Shown: piece after piece, positions 1 to 10,696 of the stretch
Numbering within the stretch: position 1 is the stretch's first letter
Layout: every line of letters starts with the position of its first letter
Origin: Sporobolomyces roseus
Taxonomy: Eukaryota; Basidiomycota; Microbotryomycetes; Sporidiobolales; Sporidiobolaceae
Reading direction: 5' to 3'
NCBI GenBank assembly: GCA_016617785.1
Contig: JADILM010000003.1
Coordinates: 1,860,001-1,924,000 of the forward strand
Length of the DNA stretch: 64,000 nt
Translations under genes and position numbers: made by a program
Notes under the pieces: model-generated
Databases searched by the model: none
Told to the model about the DNA's origin: nothing
What the model saw: only the letters and a program-made list of their open reading frames with translations

Positions 1-12
1 GACGAGACGGAT

Positions 13-3000
13 CTACGAGTCAGTAACTGTGCTTTGTATAGTGAGAACAGGAGAAGTGTGCTCACCTGATTGACGAGCAGCAGTCCACTTTCCGCCGAAC
101 CTTGCGGGAGGAGGAGAATCGGCAGCAGCGGCAGCGCCAACTGGAGGAGGGGGAGTTGCTGATCCTCCTCCTGAAGCGATACGAGCAGCCTCTCGTTCAC
201 GCCATGAAGGGGCACCGGGAGCGGGACGTCCTTCACCGATGACAGGGGGAGCTCCGGGTCTTCGAACTTCGGAAGCGTCTCGGGAAGCAGGGGGAGTCGA
301 TTCGGTAGAGGCGGGTTGAGAGTTCGAGACTGATCGAGGTTGGAGTTGGAAACGAGGTCGTTCTCCACTGGGTGAAGAAGCGGCGGGAGGGGGAGTAGGG
401 GCACCTCCTCGAGCGGCACGGTAAGCGGCAGTTCCAGGAATTGCAGGTCCAGCTGCGGCAGGAACGACAGGTCGGTTGCCTTGACGACGAGCGAGTGCCT
501 CCTCTTCGCGGCGAGCTTGAGCCATGATCTTCTCTTGATCGGCCCTTCGTTCGGCGAGTCGTCGATCCTTCTCCTCTTGAGCTTTCGCCTCTGCTTCGGC
601 AGCCATAGCTCTTCGTCGTTCGTCGATACGAGCACGTTCTTCGGCTTCTCGCTCTTCTTGTTCGGCGCGAATACGAGCTTGCTCTGTTAGGTGAAAAAAC
701 AGTCGACAAGTCAGTAAAAAGGCAATCTGTCGCGAAAATGAATCTCAACTAACCCTCTTCGCGAACCCGACGTTCCTCTTCCGCCTTCTCTCGCTCCTCG
801 TTCGCCTGTCGCTCTTGTTCTCGTTGCTCGGCGACTTGAGCACGACGTTCCGCCTTTGCCTCCTCGAGTTGTTCTGCCAACCTCCTGCTCTCGGCTTCGA
901 AAGCAGCCCTTGAATCCTTCTCCATCTTTGCTCGGTAAGCTTGGTAATCTGGAAGGATCTTGGCCAATCCAGCTTTGATGGCGAGGTTCTCCGAGTGTTG
1001 TCGACGAAGAGTTTCGGCGCGTTGACTCTGAGCAGATTCGAACGCTTCTCGGTCTCGAGCTTGTTGACGTTGGTAATCCTCCGAGATGAGAGGAATCTCC
1101 TCCTTTCGGTAAGCACGCTCGAGGTGATCCATACGTTTCGAAACTGAGGTGAGCTTTTGGGAGAGGGTGTTCTTGTCCTTCTCGAGTTGCTTGACTTGAA
1201 GTTGAACAAGATCGTTCGCCGACATCTCGGGAACCTTCTCCATATCGACCTTGAGTCCACTCTTGATCATGTTTTCTGCCACCTTCTTCGCTTCGTCTGC
1301 CTTGACCTTTTCGACTTCCTTTCGGATACGCTCGATTTCCCGCTTCTTCAAATCCTCCTTCTGCCTCTTGACTTCCTCCTCGGCCTTCTGTTGAGCGTGA
1401 AGGGAACGAGCATGGGCGTCCTCCTTCTCCTTTCGAGCGGTTTGTTCGTCGGAAAGTTCCTTGCGACGCTTGATGATTTGAGTTCGGGCAATGAGGCTGT
1501 CACGCTCGTCGGCGACTTGAGCCTCGAAGGAAGCGAAAGCGGCCGAACGAGAAGCTTGAGCAGCGGCGATAGGGGAAGAGTTGGGGTTGACTTGGTGGAG
1601 AGTCGAGTAGAGGGTCGAAGCGAGACGAGCGAGATGAGTGCGGAGGAGGGTAGAAGCGGAAGGTTGAAGTGTCTTGACAGAGTCGAAAGCGGAAGAAGTC
1701 GATGCGATGGGTCCGGCCTCCTCTCCAAAGAGTTCCTCATCGAAATTGATGGATCCGGTAGCGTGATCGATAGTGACATCGACATCTCCACGACGGCAGG
1801 CTTCGGTAACGTATCGTTCGACACGTTTGCGGGTGACATCCTTCTCGCCGTCGGCTTGGAAAGAGGCGAGTTTGACGACTCGGTCGATCTTGAGGGAAGC
1901 GTAAACTTGGGCGAGTTGTTGGAAGAGACGAGCGAGGACGACATCCTTGAGAGGGGCGACGTAACGAGCGGTTTCTGGGTTCTTCTCGAGGGAAGCGAGG
2001 ATGGGTTCGATTTTCGAAGTGATGGAAAGAGGGTGGAAGTCGACTTCGAGGATGTTGTAGAGGTTGCGAAGTTCGGGAGAGACACGCTTGAGGACGTGGC
2101 GGTTGAGCTGAAGAAGGTAAAGTCAGAATCCGCTTTCAAGTCGAGTAAAAGGAGGGAGAGAGTGCAAACTTACCGAATCGTTGATGAGTCCAGCACGAGT
2201 AGGAGCAGCGGTGAGGCCGAGGAGAGCAGCGAGTCGACCGAGACGACCCTTGTTCTCGCCTTCCTCGGTAGCCTCAGCTCGCTTCCCGGTTTCGACACCA
2301 GATCCGAGAGGAACGGCGAGAGCGGAGAGAAGGACGAGAGCGGAAAGCTTCTCAAGTTCGGCATCTTCACCCTTGTCACCGGAGAGGGCGACCCTGGCGG
2401 CGTGAAGTCCATAGAGTTTACCGTAAGCGGCGGCGTGGAAGAGGAAGTTTTGACCGACAGCGAAAACTTTGGCCATTTTGTCGTAGAACGATGCCATCAT
2501 TTGCGCTTTGGGAGCACGCTTCGACATGCTGAGAAGGGTGTGGATATCCTCTGCGGTTCGGAAAGCTTCTTGCCAAAGTTCGAGCTCGACTGCCGTGTTG
2601 AGTTGTTGGAAACGGGTATCGAGGTGACGTTGTAGCGTATCGGGGTCGTTGAGGTTGATAGAGTGAGCTTGGTGAGTGTACTTTTGGGAAGAGGTAAGGT
2701 GAGATCGGAGGGTTTCGGAGAGACGACGGAATTCGGTTTTTCGTTGGTAGGTGAGGCAGAATTGGAAAGCGTCTTGAGAAACGGTCTGTGATCGAAAGCC
2801 GTAATCTTCATCAGTATCTGCGAATAGATGATGAGATGCGATCGTCGACTCACCTGGTAAAGGATTTCGAGACGAGCGTTGTTTCGAAGAATATCGAGAG
2901 CAGTTCGGTACGCCTCCCAAAGGAATCGAAGCCAAGGAGTGACGAGGGTTCGGTAGGTCCTGTCACGACTCTTCTCCTCACTGACGGCCGAGAGGAGGAT

Positions 3001-3688
3001 AGATTCGGGAGTTTCGGTGGCCTCGAGATCTTCGACATCTGCGTCTTCATCCTTCTTCTCGACTGAACCTTCGAGTTCATCGACCTTTGCGATCGCCTCG
3101 TTCAACTTGGCCCTCGATTGCTCGAGGAACTTTTGGAGGACAGTCTCGACTGATTGAACCGAGGTGTTTTGAGCGACGTTCTTGTACTGGATCAAACCAT
3201 CTTTGGCCGTTCGTCCCTTTCGGAGGTCGACACAGAGTTCGAGGAATTTGACGAGGATAGGTTCGAGAGTACTGAGGGGAGTGCTACGGAAGCGCTTCGA
3301 TGAGAAGACTTCTGAAATAGCAGAGAGGGCAGCGGTCGGCTGATTGACGGAGAGAAGCTCTTCCGCTCGCTATAAATTGGAGAGAAGGGGGTGGTCAGCA
3401 CAATGAGCTCTTCCGATTCGGTCTGTAGCGCTTCTACAAGCTCCAGCTGTTTCGTTGGTGAGATTCGATGTTTGACGCGTGATTTGATTCCCTCGATCTT
3501 GGTCTCGGGCTTCTGCATCTCCTGAGCCTTGCTGAACTTCGCATTACTTCCTGAAAGCTCCCATACATCTCCGGCATCCTCCCTTACCCTTCTCGTTGTC
3601 CCGTTCATCGTCCTCGAGTGATGAGAAAAAAAGTGAAATGAAGAAAGCGACTCACCCTGAGGACCATCTCGGGTTTAGTGTGAAGCAT
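13..3688 (-). CDS. TIF32: Translation initiation factor eIF3 subunit a
   Basis: This is the large scaffold subunit of eIF3, which binds the 40S ribosome and organises the 43S pre-initiation complex in the cytoplasm. The spliced protein is about 1,048 residues, normal for fungal eIF3a. Exon 1 (3688-3656) encodes only 11 residues including KPEMVLR; exon 2 (3369-2854) continues RAEELLSV, the conserved start of the family. Exon 3 begins at 2785 with a conserved stretch including KTEFRRL. The PCI-like region is followed by a long charged coiled coil rich in Glu, Arg and Ala (roughly residues 520-900) and a Pro/Ala/Ser-rich tail. Introns: 3655-3370 (286 bp, unusually long), 2853-2786, 2173-2108, 753-684, and a possible 39-bp one at 65-27. 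Spliced or not, the last intron leads to the same stop. It is transcribed divergently from the pseudouridine synthase. Confidence 0.95.
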
Positions 3689-3838
3689 GATGGGCTAGTC
3701 TGGGAGTGATAGATCTAGCTTGACAGTCGCAGGAACGGGGGAGATGCGTTGCTGTCGTACTGGGTGAAGGACAAAGGAAACCTCGCTCTCTCGTTTCCCT
3801 CTTACCCTCTACTTCTCACTCTGAATTCCACTTCTGAG
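3689..3838. promoter_or_regulatory. Divergent promoter region, eIF3a / pseudouridine synthase
   Basis: A 150-bp space separates the two start codons, so both promoters and 5' untranslated regions must lie here or overlap the genes. It is pyrimidine-rich on the plus strand near the right-hand gene. I see no motif I can name. Confidence 0.6.
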
Positions 3839-4899
3839 ATGCTCAGAGTACAGTCAAACCTGATACAAAGCTTTGGAATTCGAGCGAAATCAACCGTCAC
3901 TTCAAATCATTCATTTCCTCCTCAAAAACCCTCGAAACCTTCAAAGCGACCTCCTCCGCCTCCTCCAGAACCAGAGAAGCTTCTTCCTGATATCGTATAC
4001 GAAGATGAACGATTCATTGTCCTGAACAAACCCAGCGGCGTAGCAATTCAAGGTCAATACGGTTCACCAGCTCGAGGAAATTGGGACGAATTGTGAGAAA
4101 CCCCTCTTCTCTCACCTCACCTCCTCACTAATCCGCCGAAACTTCTCTACAGATGCGACTCGCTGCGATCTCGACCCGATTCACCCTCGATCCATACCGT
4201 CCACCGGCTGGATAAAGCCACAACAGGGTGTTTGCTCCTCTCCAAATCGACACTTCACGCCGCACGACTCAGTCAACAACTCGAGAAGCATCAGGTGCAA
4301 AGACAATACCTCGCTGTCGTATTTGGTCAGTTGAAAGTCGGGTTCAAGGGGGTTGTCGAGGACAAATTGAGGGTCGATGAGGATAGAGTCAGGGTCGCGA
4401 GAGGGAGAGAAGGGGAACCTGAAGGAGTCGAGGCGAGGACTGAATGGGAATGCGTCGCTTCTTCTGTGAGTGCTGAATTCTATCGTTCGTTCTGCGGAGT
4501 TCGGAATTGACGAGATCGCTTGGTTTGAACAGCCCTCCTATAGCTTGCTTTCGCTCTCTCCTTCGACCGGTCGTAAGCATCAACTCCGAGTACACCTCGC
4601 AGAATGTCTCAAAGGTGAGCTCTACTCTTTGGCCACCCTCTCGCTCACTCGACTGACCAGCCTCGTTGAGATTAGCTCCCATCGTCGGCGATTATAAATA
4701 TGGACAAACCTCTCCTCACTTCGAAACCCTCTCAGAACTCTCAATTCCTCAAGATTCAGTACTCCTCCATTCGGCGAGGATTAGCTTCTTTGATTGGGCA
4801 AAGAATGGGAAACGACAAACTATCACCGCTCAAGCTCCATTACCGATCGGGTTCGAAAGGTTCTGTAGAGCTCACAAGTTGACTGTGCCGAGCGCGTGA
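3839..4899 (+). CDS. RluA-family pseudouridine synthase, probably mitochondrial
   Basis: It converts uridine to pseudouridine in RNA; the likely site is mitochondrial rRNA or mRNA. The ATG at 3839 is preferred because it opens an N-terminus rich in Arg, Ser and Gln without acidic residues (MLRVQSNLIQSFGIRAKS), which looks like a presequence. The only longer reading in this frame would need a non-ATG start. Motifs in order: VLNKPSG near residue 65, the catalytic HRLDK motif (Asp is the nucleophile) right after intron 1, TGRKHQLRVHLA, and PIVGDYKYG, all diagnostic of RluA/RPUSD enzymes. Three introns are placed at about 4094-4152, 4465-4531 and 4615-4677, each keeping frame. The 3' end converges on the Fmp30-like gene with about 150 bp between stop codons. 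Whether it matches yeast Pus5 or animal RPUSD4 cannot be decided by eye. Confidence 0.85.
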
Positions 4900-5050
4900 G
4901 CCTCAATCACGGAGCTGACGAAAAGGTTTGGAATGAGGATGAATTGTGCGGATTCCTCAAATCCGAAATCGTTCGAGAAAAGATACTAATTCTATTGACA
5001 ACACGCAGAAATCCGATGAAACCCATTTCCATTACTGCGACCACTAAGCT

Positions 5051-7172
5051 CTACTCCCTCTTCTCTACCTTGAACCTCCTCGTTTCCCCAAGACCGCTCA
5101 CTCCGAATTCTTCTTCCGAAATCCCGTATTTCTCACAAGCGGCTCTCAATCGTTTCGGTGGTTCATCCATCTATTAATCGTACTCGGGTCAAGATCAGTA
5201 TGGGAGGAAGGGAGGGGGAAGAGAGAGGGGAGTAGGAAACGAACGGGTTCACAAGTCAACATCCAGCAAGAATGATGCATACCTGATCGAAACCAACCGG
5301 AGCAATCAGAATGATGGATCAAGGCGGTTTAGAAAAGGACAGGGATGGTGCGTACCGAGTGAGCGACGAGATTTGGTTTCACGATGCAATTGAACCGAAT
5401 CTTCAGGTGAACAATGAATCTAAACGATTTCGCAAACCCTTCCTCGGTCAGCGCTTTTCAGAGGTTTCTTGTAGGAGGTAGTGAGCGACTTACAGGGCTC
5501 ATAAACCAGCTGTGTGCCGTGGCAGATTCGTCGGTTTCATGAGCTCGCTTTCTCCGATTGAAAGTTTTTGAGAGACTGAGGCTCACCGCGGTTGATAAGC
5601 ACCAATTGGAATCATTGAGAAATCGAATGGACCTTCCCTCTTCCCGATCTCCTCAAACGCTGGACAATGACTATACTTATCTTCCTCCTCGAGTGGTACT
5701 CCTCGAGGAATCGATCGATACCCTGTATCACCAGCAAACCAAACTTTCCCACCCCCACCATTCTTAGTCACATTCTCTACTACCCAACTAGCCCATAAAG
5801 TATCATTCCTATCGAAAATTCCTCTCTAAATCATACGAAAACCGTTTTCCAAGTTTTTTCATCAGCTCGGGAGGAAACTCGAATTCTAGAGAAAGAGGGA
5901 GATAGTGGTGTACCCCTGTGAAATGCTGGCATTCTTCAGCGGTTATTCTCAACTCTCCCTCAATCTTCCCTTCTCCATCCCCTTGAGCCACAGATGGAGA
6001 TCTCAAAGTAAGATTCCTCGTTTCTTGCCAATCCAACTCGCTCACTTCCGTCTCCTTGCATCCGATGTTGGAAATGAACCATTCTTTGTTTCCCAATGGA
6101 GCGAAGAAATGAATTGATCCTTTCGGTTGAGACTTGTAGAGGTGTTTCAAAGTCGTAATGTCGAGGTGATCATCTATTTCCTCTTTCTCCTTTTTCCTCA
6201 TCAGCTCCCTTTCACACGACGAGAGGAAGGGAAGGGAGAGAGAGAAAGGAGGGAGGGTGACGGACAATGGTTATGGGAGATTACGACTGCGTCAACTTGA
6301 GGAATTTCTTGTAGTTTAATCGGTGGTTTCGCTACTCTCGCAGGTCCGACCACTTTACGAACCCCGCAAACCAAAAAGCTCTCATCAGCTAAGTATTGAT
6401 CATATGAGGGGAGGTGGGGACGTACGTTGAGAAGGACTACAACGATTTGACCATACAGGATCGAACAAAACTCTCATTCCTCGCTCTTGACCTTGGATTC
6501 GAGGGAATTCGACGAGGAAACAAGCATGACCTAGGAAAGTGGCTTTGATGTCGTTGTTCCACGAGGTGAGTTCGGAGGGGGATGAAGTGATGGAAGAGGG
6601 AGGGGAGAATTGGGGAGTGCAGAGTGGTGGGAGTTTTTCGGGGGGAGGAACCTAGGGGCGAGAGGGGAGTCAGTGAAGGAACAAGGAGGAGCGACAGGAA
6701 TGAAGGAGGGAGTAGCCGGGTGTGAACGAGGGGGGGGGAAAGGGAGGGGGAAAAGGGAGAGCTTGTTGCGAAACTTTGAGAGAAAATCGAACTTACAGGA
6801 TTCGATTCCCAATCCTTATACATCTGATACATGGTAGCAGGGTTCATACCATGTTGCTAATCACTCCCAAGCCATTCATAGCGTGGACAGTAAGTAAGGA
6901 AGGATGTAGAGAGCAAGCCGAAGCAAGAAAAAGTGGGAATCAACGAAACATCAGCGAATACTCCTCATGATCGAAAGGTAAGGTGAGAGACGTACAGTGA
7001 AGCTCTCCCAAGGGTTGACGAACCCTCCTCCTTTCTTATGGTGAGATTTGTCGTTTGTTGGAGAGGGAGAAGTGGAGGTTGTTTGGGAAACCATCACGAT
7101 TGGAGTAGCCATGATTGCGATTCTGTGAGAGGGCTTGATGGATCGTAAGGTGGAAGCGAAGCGGGAGAACAT
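5051..7172 (-). CDS. FMP30: Mitochondrial NAPE-hydrolysing phospholipase D-like hydrolase (Fmp30 family)
   Basis: This metallo-beta-lactamase-fold enzyme is predicted to cleave N-acyl-phosphatidylethanolamines; the yeast homologue Fmp30 is a mitochondrial inner-membrane protein. The ATG at 7172 opens a basic presequence ([20 protein letters not shown]). Then come [34 protein letters not shown], the metal motif H-N-H-Y-D-H split by an intron, FAGDTGY, and [13 protein letters not shown]. The late metal-ligand His lies in SLGMHHSCW, followed by [16 protein letters not shown], which lines up residue for residue with the C-terminal part of the family. At least eight introns are needed. Junctions I fixed are 6995-6857, 6796-6652 and 5244-5171; the last uses a GTTCGT donor. 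About 420 residues. The downstream neighbour is convergent; the upstream Gvp36 gene is on the same strand about 450 bp away. Confidence 0.88.
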
Positions 7173-7620
7173 GATGAGAGAAAGAAGAGAGGCAACCTCG
7201 GGCTTTCGGTGGATGAAGAATTCGCAACGAGGGGCCGAATCGCAAGTCTTTTTCAAACGACGGTCGAGACGGGACAGAACGTTTATGTTACTGATTGATT
7301 TCCAGAGACCAGAGTGACAAAAAGTTCGAAACCAAAGTCTACGGAAAGGGGGAGGAAACAACGACGTCGCAAATCTGAGGGTCGAAGAGAGAGAGAAAGG
7401 CAGTCGTAGAAAGAGTTAATCAGGTGAGAAGCAGGGTATAACCGAAATGAGCCGATATGGAAGGAGAGGAAGTGAGACGAGATCGGGAAAAAAGAGAGGA
7501 GTCGACGTTTTCGTTTTTACTCCTTATCAAAGTTGTTTACTGAGCTCTCGACTTCCTACCACACGATTCTCTTCTATCAGCCTCTCAAAAACCCTCTCAA
7601 AGAAGTAGAAAGAAAAAAAC
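7173..7620. other. Intergenic: Fmp30 upstream region and Gvp36 3' region
   Basis: This 448-bp stretch holds no reading frame I can support. It should carry the promoter of the Fmp30-like gene and the 3' untranslated region of the Gvp36 gene. The part near 7370-7500 is purine-rich on the plus strand (GA-rich). Confidence 0.5.
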
Positions 7621-9060
7621 TCACCTATATTCCTCCTCTGATTCCTTCGCATTCCCCTCAACCTCTTCCAATACGCTCTTGAGTGCCCCTGAAGCCTCTT
7701 CATAAAACTCTTGTTGAGCTTTCAACAACCTACTCAAATTCCTAATCGGTTCAGGGTTCTCGAGGACTGAACGCATCAAGTTGATCGCCGTTTCAGTAGA
7801 GTTTACTAAATGTTCTTCGGCGGCTTCAACTGCACACACCCACAGAGAAGCAGAGTAAGTAAATACAGCGACAGAGAAAAGGAAGGGTAGGAGGGAGAGG
7901 AGGTGGAAGAGACCTTACCGTCAAGACGTGCTTGTTCTTGTTTTGGACCCGATTGGACAGTTTTCAATGAAGCTCGTGTAGCATCCAATGATAACCTGTA
8001 AGCGCCATGTCCAGTGTCCCATCTAGATCAGCGAGGGTCGTATGATGGATAGAAAAGAGGTAGAGAGCGCTCACCTAGCTTGTTTGACATTTTGTCGAGA
8101 TTTGATCGCGGCTTGAATTGATGAATTCAAAGTTGCACTCCAAGGTTGTAAGAAATTCTTGCTGTGAAAAGCGGGTTTTCAAGAATCCCCTCATCAGCTC
8201 ATTCTGGTTGGTTTGACTCAAAGATACGTGTAACTCGAGAAGAGAGAGAGGGTGAAGAACATTTACGAGATTTCATCATCCTGACGATTCCTAGCGTTGC
8301 CAATCGTATCTTGAGCGACGGCGTACGTTTTCAAAGTGTTTGCGAGTCTTCCAGGTCCGACTTCGACGGCTCCGGATGCGGCCGCTCGAGAGAGGGCGTG
8401 TGGGAGCGTCTTTTGTACTTCGTGAGGTTTCTGGATGCTCTCAATCTAGGTGAGTTGAGAATTCGTGGGAGAGAGAGAGAAAGAGAGAGAGCTTACCGCA
8501 GCGACGGCGGGTTGAGGGAGATGAGTGCCTATTCAAAGGCTCGAATAAGTGGGGGCTTCAAACTAAGAGGGAGGAGCGAGAGGGAAAAAGTGCGCTTACC
8601 TTTAGTAGCGGCAGCAGCCCAAGCCGAAAGGTTATGAGCCAAGCTCCCACCTATCTCGTTGGCCGACTCTCCCAAATTGACAGGATAATCATAAGCACCT
8701 TCATAAGCCCTCGCAACTTTCAACAAACTAGTATGAGCGTTCTTCAGACCATCTACTCTCCTTTCGAGATCGAGGTACTCTTGAGGTAGTTCAGTAATAT
8801 CGTCTTCTACAGTTTGACCGGTACGTTCTTTGACAGTCTGGGTGAGAGTACTGAAAGATTTAGATAGTTTCGAAGAGGTTTGATTGAGGTCGATTGAGCT
8901 GGTTGCACCTTGAACTGCGGCTCCTGCTTGACCGGCTGCTGCTTGGAGGGAGGAAGTGAGAGATCTGTTCAGTTGCGGGAGAAAGTGGGACAACGATGAG
9001 ATCAATATCGAAAGATGACGGGGTCAATGGGACAATGAGAGCTTACTTCCAGCTTTGCAT
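7621..9060 (-). CDS. GVP36: BAR-domain protein Gvp36
   Basis: Gvp36-type proteins are BAR-domain membrane-binding proteins of Golgi vesicles and the endocytic system. The protein starts MQSWK, encoded by a 14-nt first exon (9060-9047), and continues at 8964 with SLTSSLQAAAGQAG. The family signature DDITELPQEYLDLERRVD lies near residues 60-80, followed by helices rich in Ala, Gln and Glu typical of a BAR coiled coil, ending EVEGNAKESEEEYR. About 320 residues, matching the usual size. Six introns are needed, two flanking an exon of only 32 nt (GTHLPQPAVAA). The stop TGA overlaps a sequence resembling a splice donor (AG/GTGAGT), so a further short C-terminal exon is possible but I found none. 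It is divergent from PUP1. Confidence 0.85.
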
Positions 9061-9197
9061 CTTGATTCTATAAGCTCGTGGATTCTGATTGCAGTGAGTA
9101 GAGGAGGAGATCAAGAGTTGCAGTGACGACGAGTCCTTCTCTTCTCTCTCTCTCCTCTCCCTCTCACTTTCCTTTACTACCAGCTACTCTTACAACC
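9061..9197. promoter_or_regulatory. Divergent promoter region, GVP36 / PUP1
   Basis: Only 137 bp separate the two start codons. The half next to PUP1 is a strong pyrimidine tract (CT-rich). I looked for the yeast proteasome element GGTGGCAAA and did not see it. Confidence 0.6.
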
Positions 9198-10421
9198 ATG
9201 TCAACTCTCACTCAAGCACCTTGTACTGGTTTCTCATTCGAAAACACTCTGCGTAATTCGAGTTTAGCCAACAAGAATCTCGGATTACCCAAAGCCACTT
9301 CAACTGGAACTACCATCGTAGGATGCTTGTACGAGAACGGAATCGTATTGGGTGCAGATACTAGGGCTACTGAAGGTCCTATCGTTGCTGATAAGAATTG
9401 TGAAAAGGTGCACTTTCCCTCATCTCTCCTGTACTACTCGTGACTGATCGAGCATGATGATGAGGGGAGGGAATAGATTCATTTCATTTCAGAACATATC
9501 AGATGCTGTGGTGCTGGTACGGCAGCTGATACTGAATTGTAAGTCTCTCTCCGCTCTATTCGCGATTACGACGACCACTCACTTTCACTTGCCAATTATG
9601 TTGCAGTACAACAAACATGATTTCCTCCAACATGACTCTCCACTCGTTATCCACCGGTCGACCTCCTCTAGTAACTACAGCAATGACAATGTTGAAACAA
9701 TACCTATTCCAGTAAACTTCCTCCCTCCCCCTCTCTCCTATTTCACTCCTCACTAACACTTCTGAATGAGTTTAGGTATCAAGGACAAGTAGGAGCCGCG
9801 TTAGTTCTAGGTGGAATAGATCCCACCGGTCCCCATTTATACACAGTAGCACCTCACGGTTCAACCGACAAACTTCCTTATGTCACTATGGGTTCCGGTT
9901 CCTTGGCAGCAATGGCGACGTTCGAATCATCTTGGACCCCGGGCATGTCGAGACAAGGAGCGATTGATTTGGTTTGTCAAGCGATCGAAGCTGGTATTTG
10001 GAACGATTTGGGATCGGGTTCGAACGTCGATGTGTGCGTCATTGAGGGGGAGAGGGACGAGAAGACGGGAAAGTGGGATGTCAAGGGAAAGGCAAAGACG
10101 GATATGTTGAGGAATTATAGGACTCCGAATGAGAAAGTTACTAAAGAGAGGAATTATAAGTGGAGGAGGTGAGCTACTCTTTCCTTTTACTATCCCAATG
10201 CACCGAATCACTGATAGACAAGGTATTTGGTGCTCACAGGGGTACAACCGCGTGGACGAAAGAAGGTAAGCGTATCCGAGTTTCCCATGAATTTTTCGCA
10301 TGCGGACTAATTCGCTGGAACTTCGATTCTTACAGAGGTCACGAAATTGGTTGTCGGAGAAGAGGTTGTACCGCTAGCAGCAGCGCCTCAGGGTCAAGCG
10401 GCGATGGAAGTAGATGCTTGA
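9198..10421 (+). CDS. PUP1: 20S proteasome subunit beta-2 (trypsin-like)
   Basis: This is a catalytic beta subunit of the 20S proteasome core, acting in cytoplasm and nucleus. The propeptide runs to Gly37; the mature N-terminal nucleophile is Thr38 in [22 protein letters not shown], with the conserved Asp and the SDS-equivalent region downstream. [49 protein letters not shown] and [11 protein letters not shown] follow the beta-2 pattern. The C-terminal arm ending [18 protein letters not shown] is typical of beta-2. Five introns are at about 9408-9475, 9541-9606, 9712-9776, 10169-10238 and 10266-10335. About 295 residues. Yeast Pup1 is the closest family name. Confidence 0.96.
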
Positions 10422-10696
10422 ATACTGTAGATAACTCCTCTCGACGTGCATGACCAAGTTTTTTACATACTTCTTTTCTTCGTCGCTCTCTCTCTTATTG
10501 GGAGCCTCTGTGTATCTGTCGAGAGTGCTTAGCCGTAACAGATGGAGACGGTTTGAACTAAATCGGAGAGGACTCTGGATTTTTCGGTTGAACTAATTTC
10601 TCTTCTTACTCTTCAACTCATCCCACTCTCGCTACTTTCTATACCCCAACTCGACTCGCACCAATCTAGTCTGCGAGTAGGCGACTTGAGTCAGCA

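Noticed and set aside
1157..2635. A 492-codon plus-strand open frame
   Set aside because: It lies opposite the eIF3a exons, spans an eIF3a intron, and encodes Ser/Glu/Leu-rich sequence typical of a reverse-complement shadow.
4896..5177. Plus-strand frame of 93 codons after the pseudouridine synthase
   Set aside because: It overlaps the last exon of the Fmp30-like gene on the other strand, whose C-terminal sequence is conserved.
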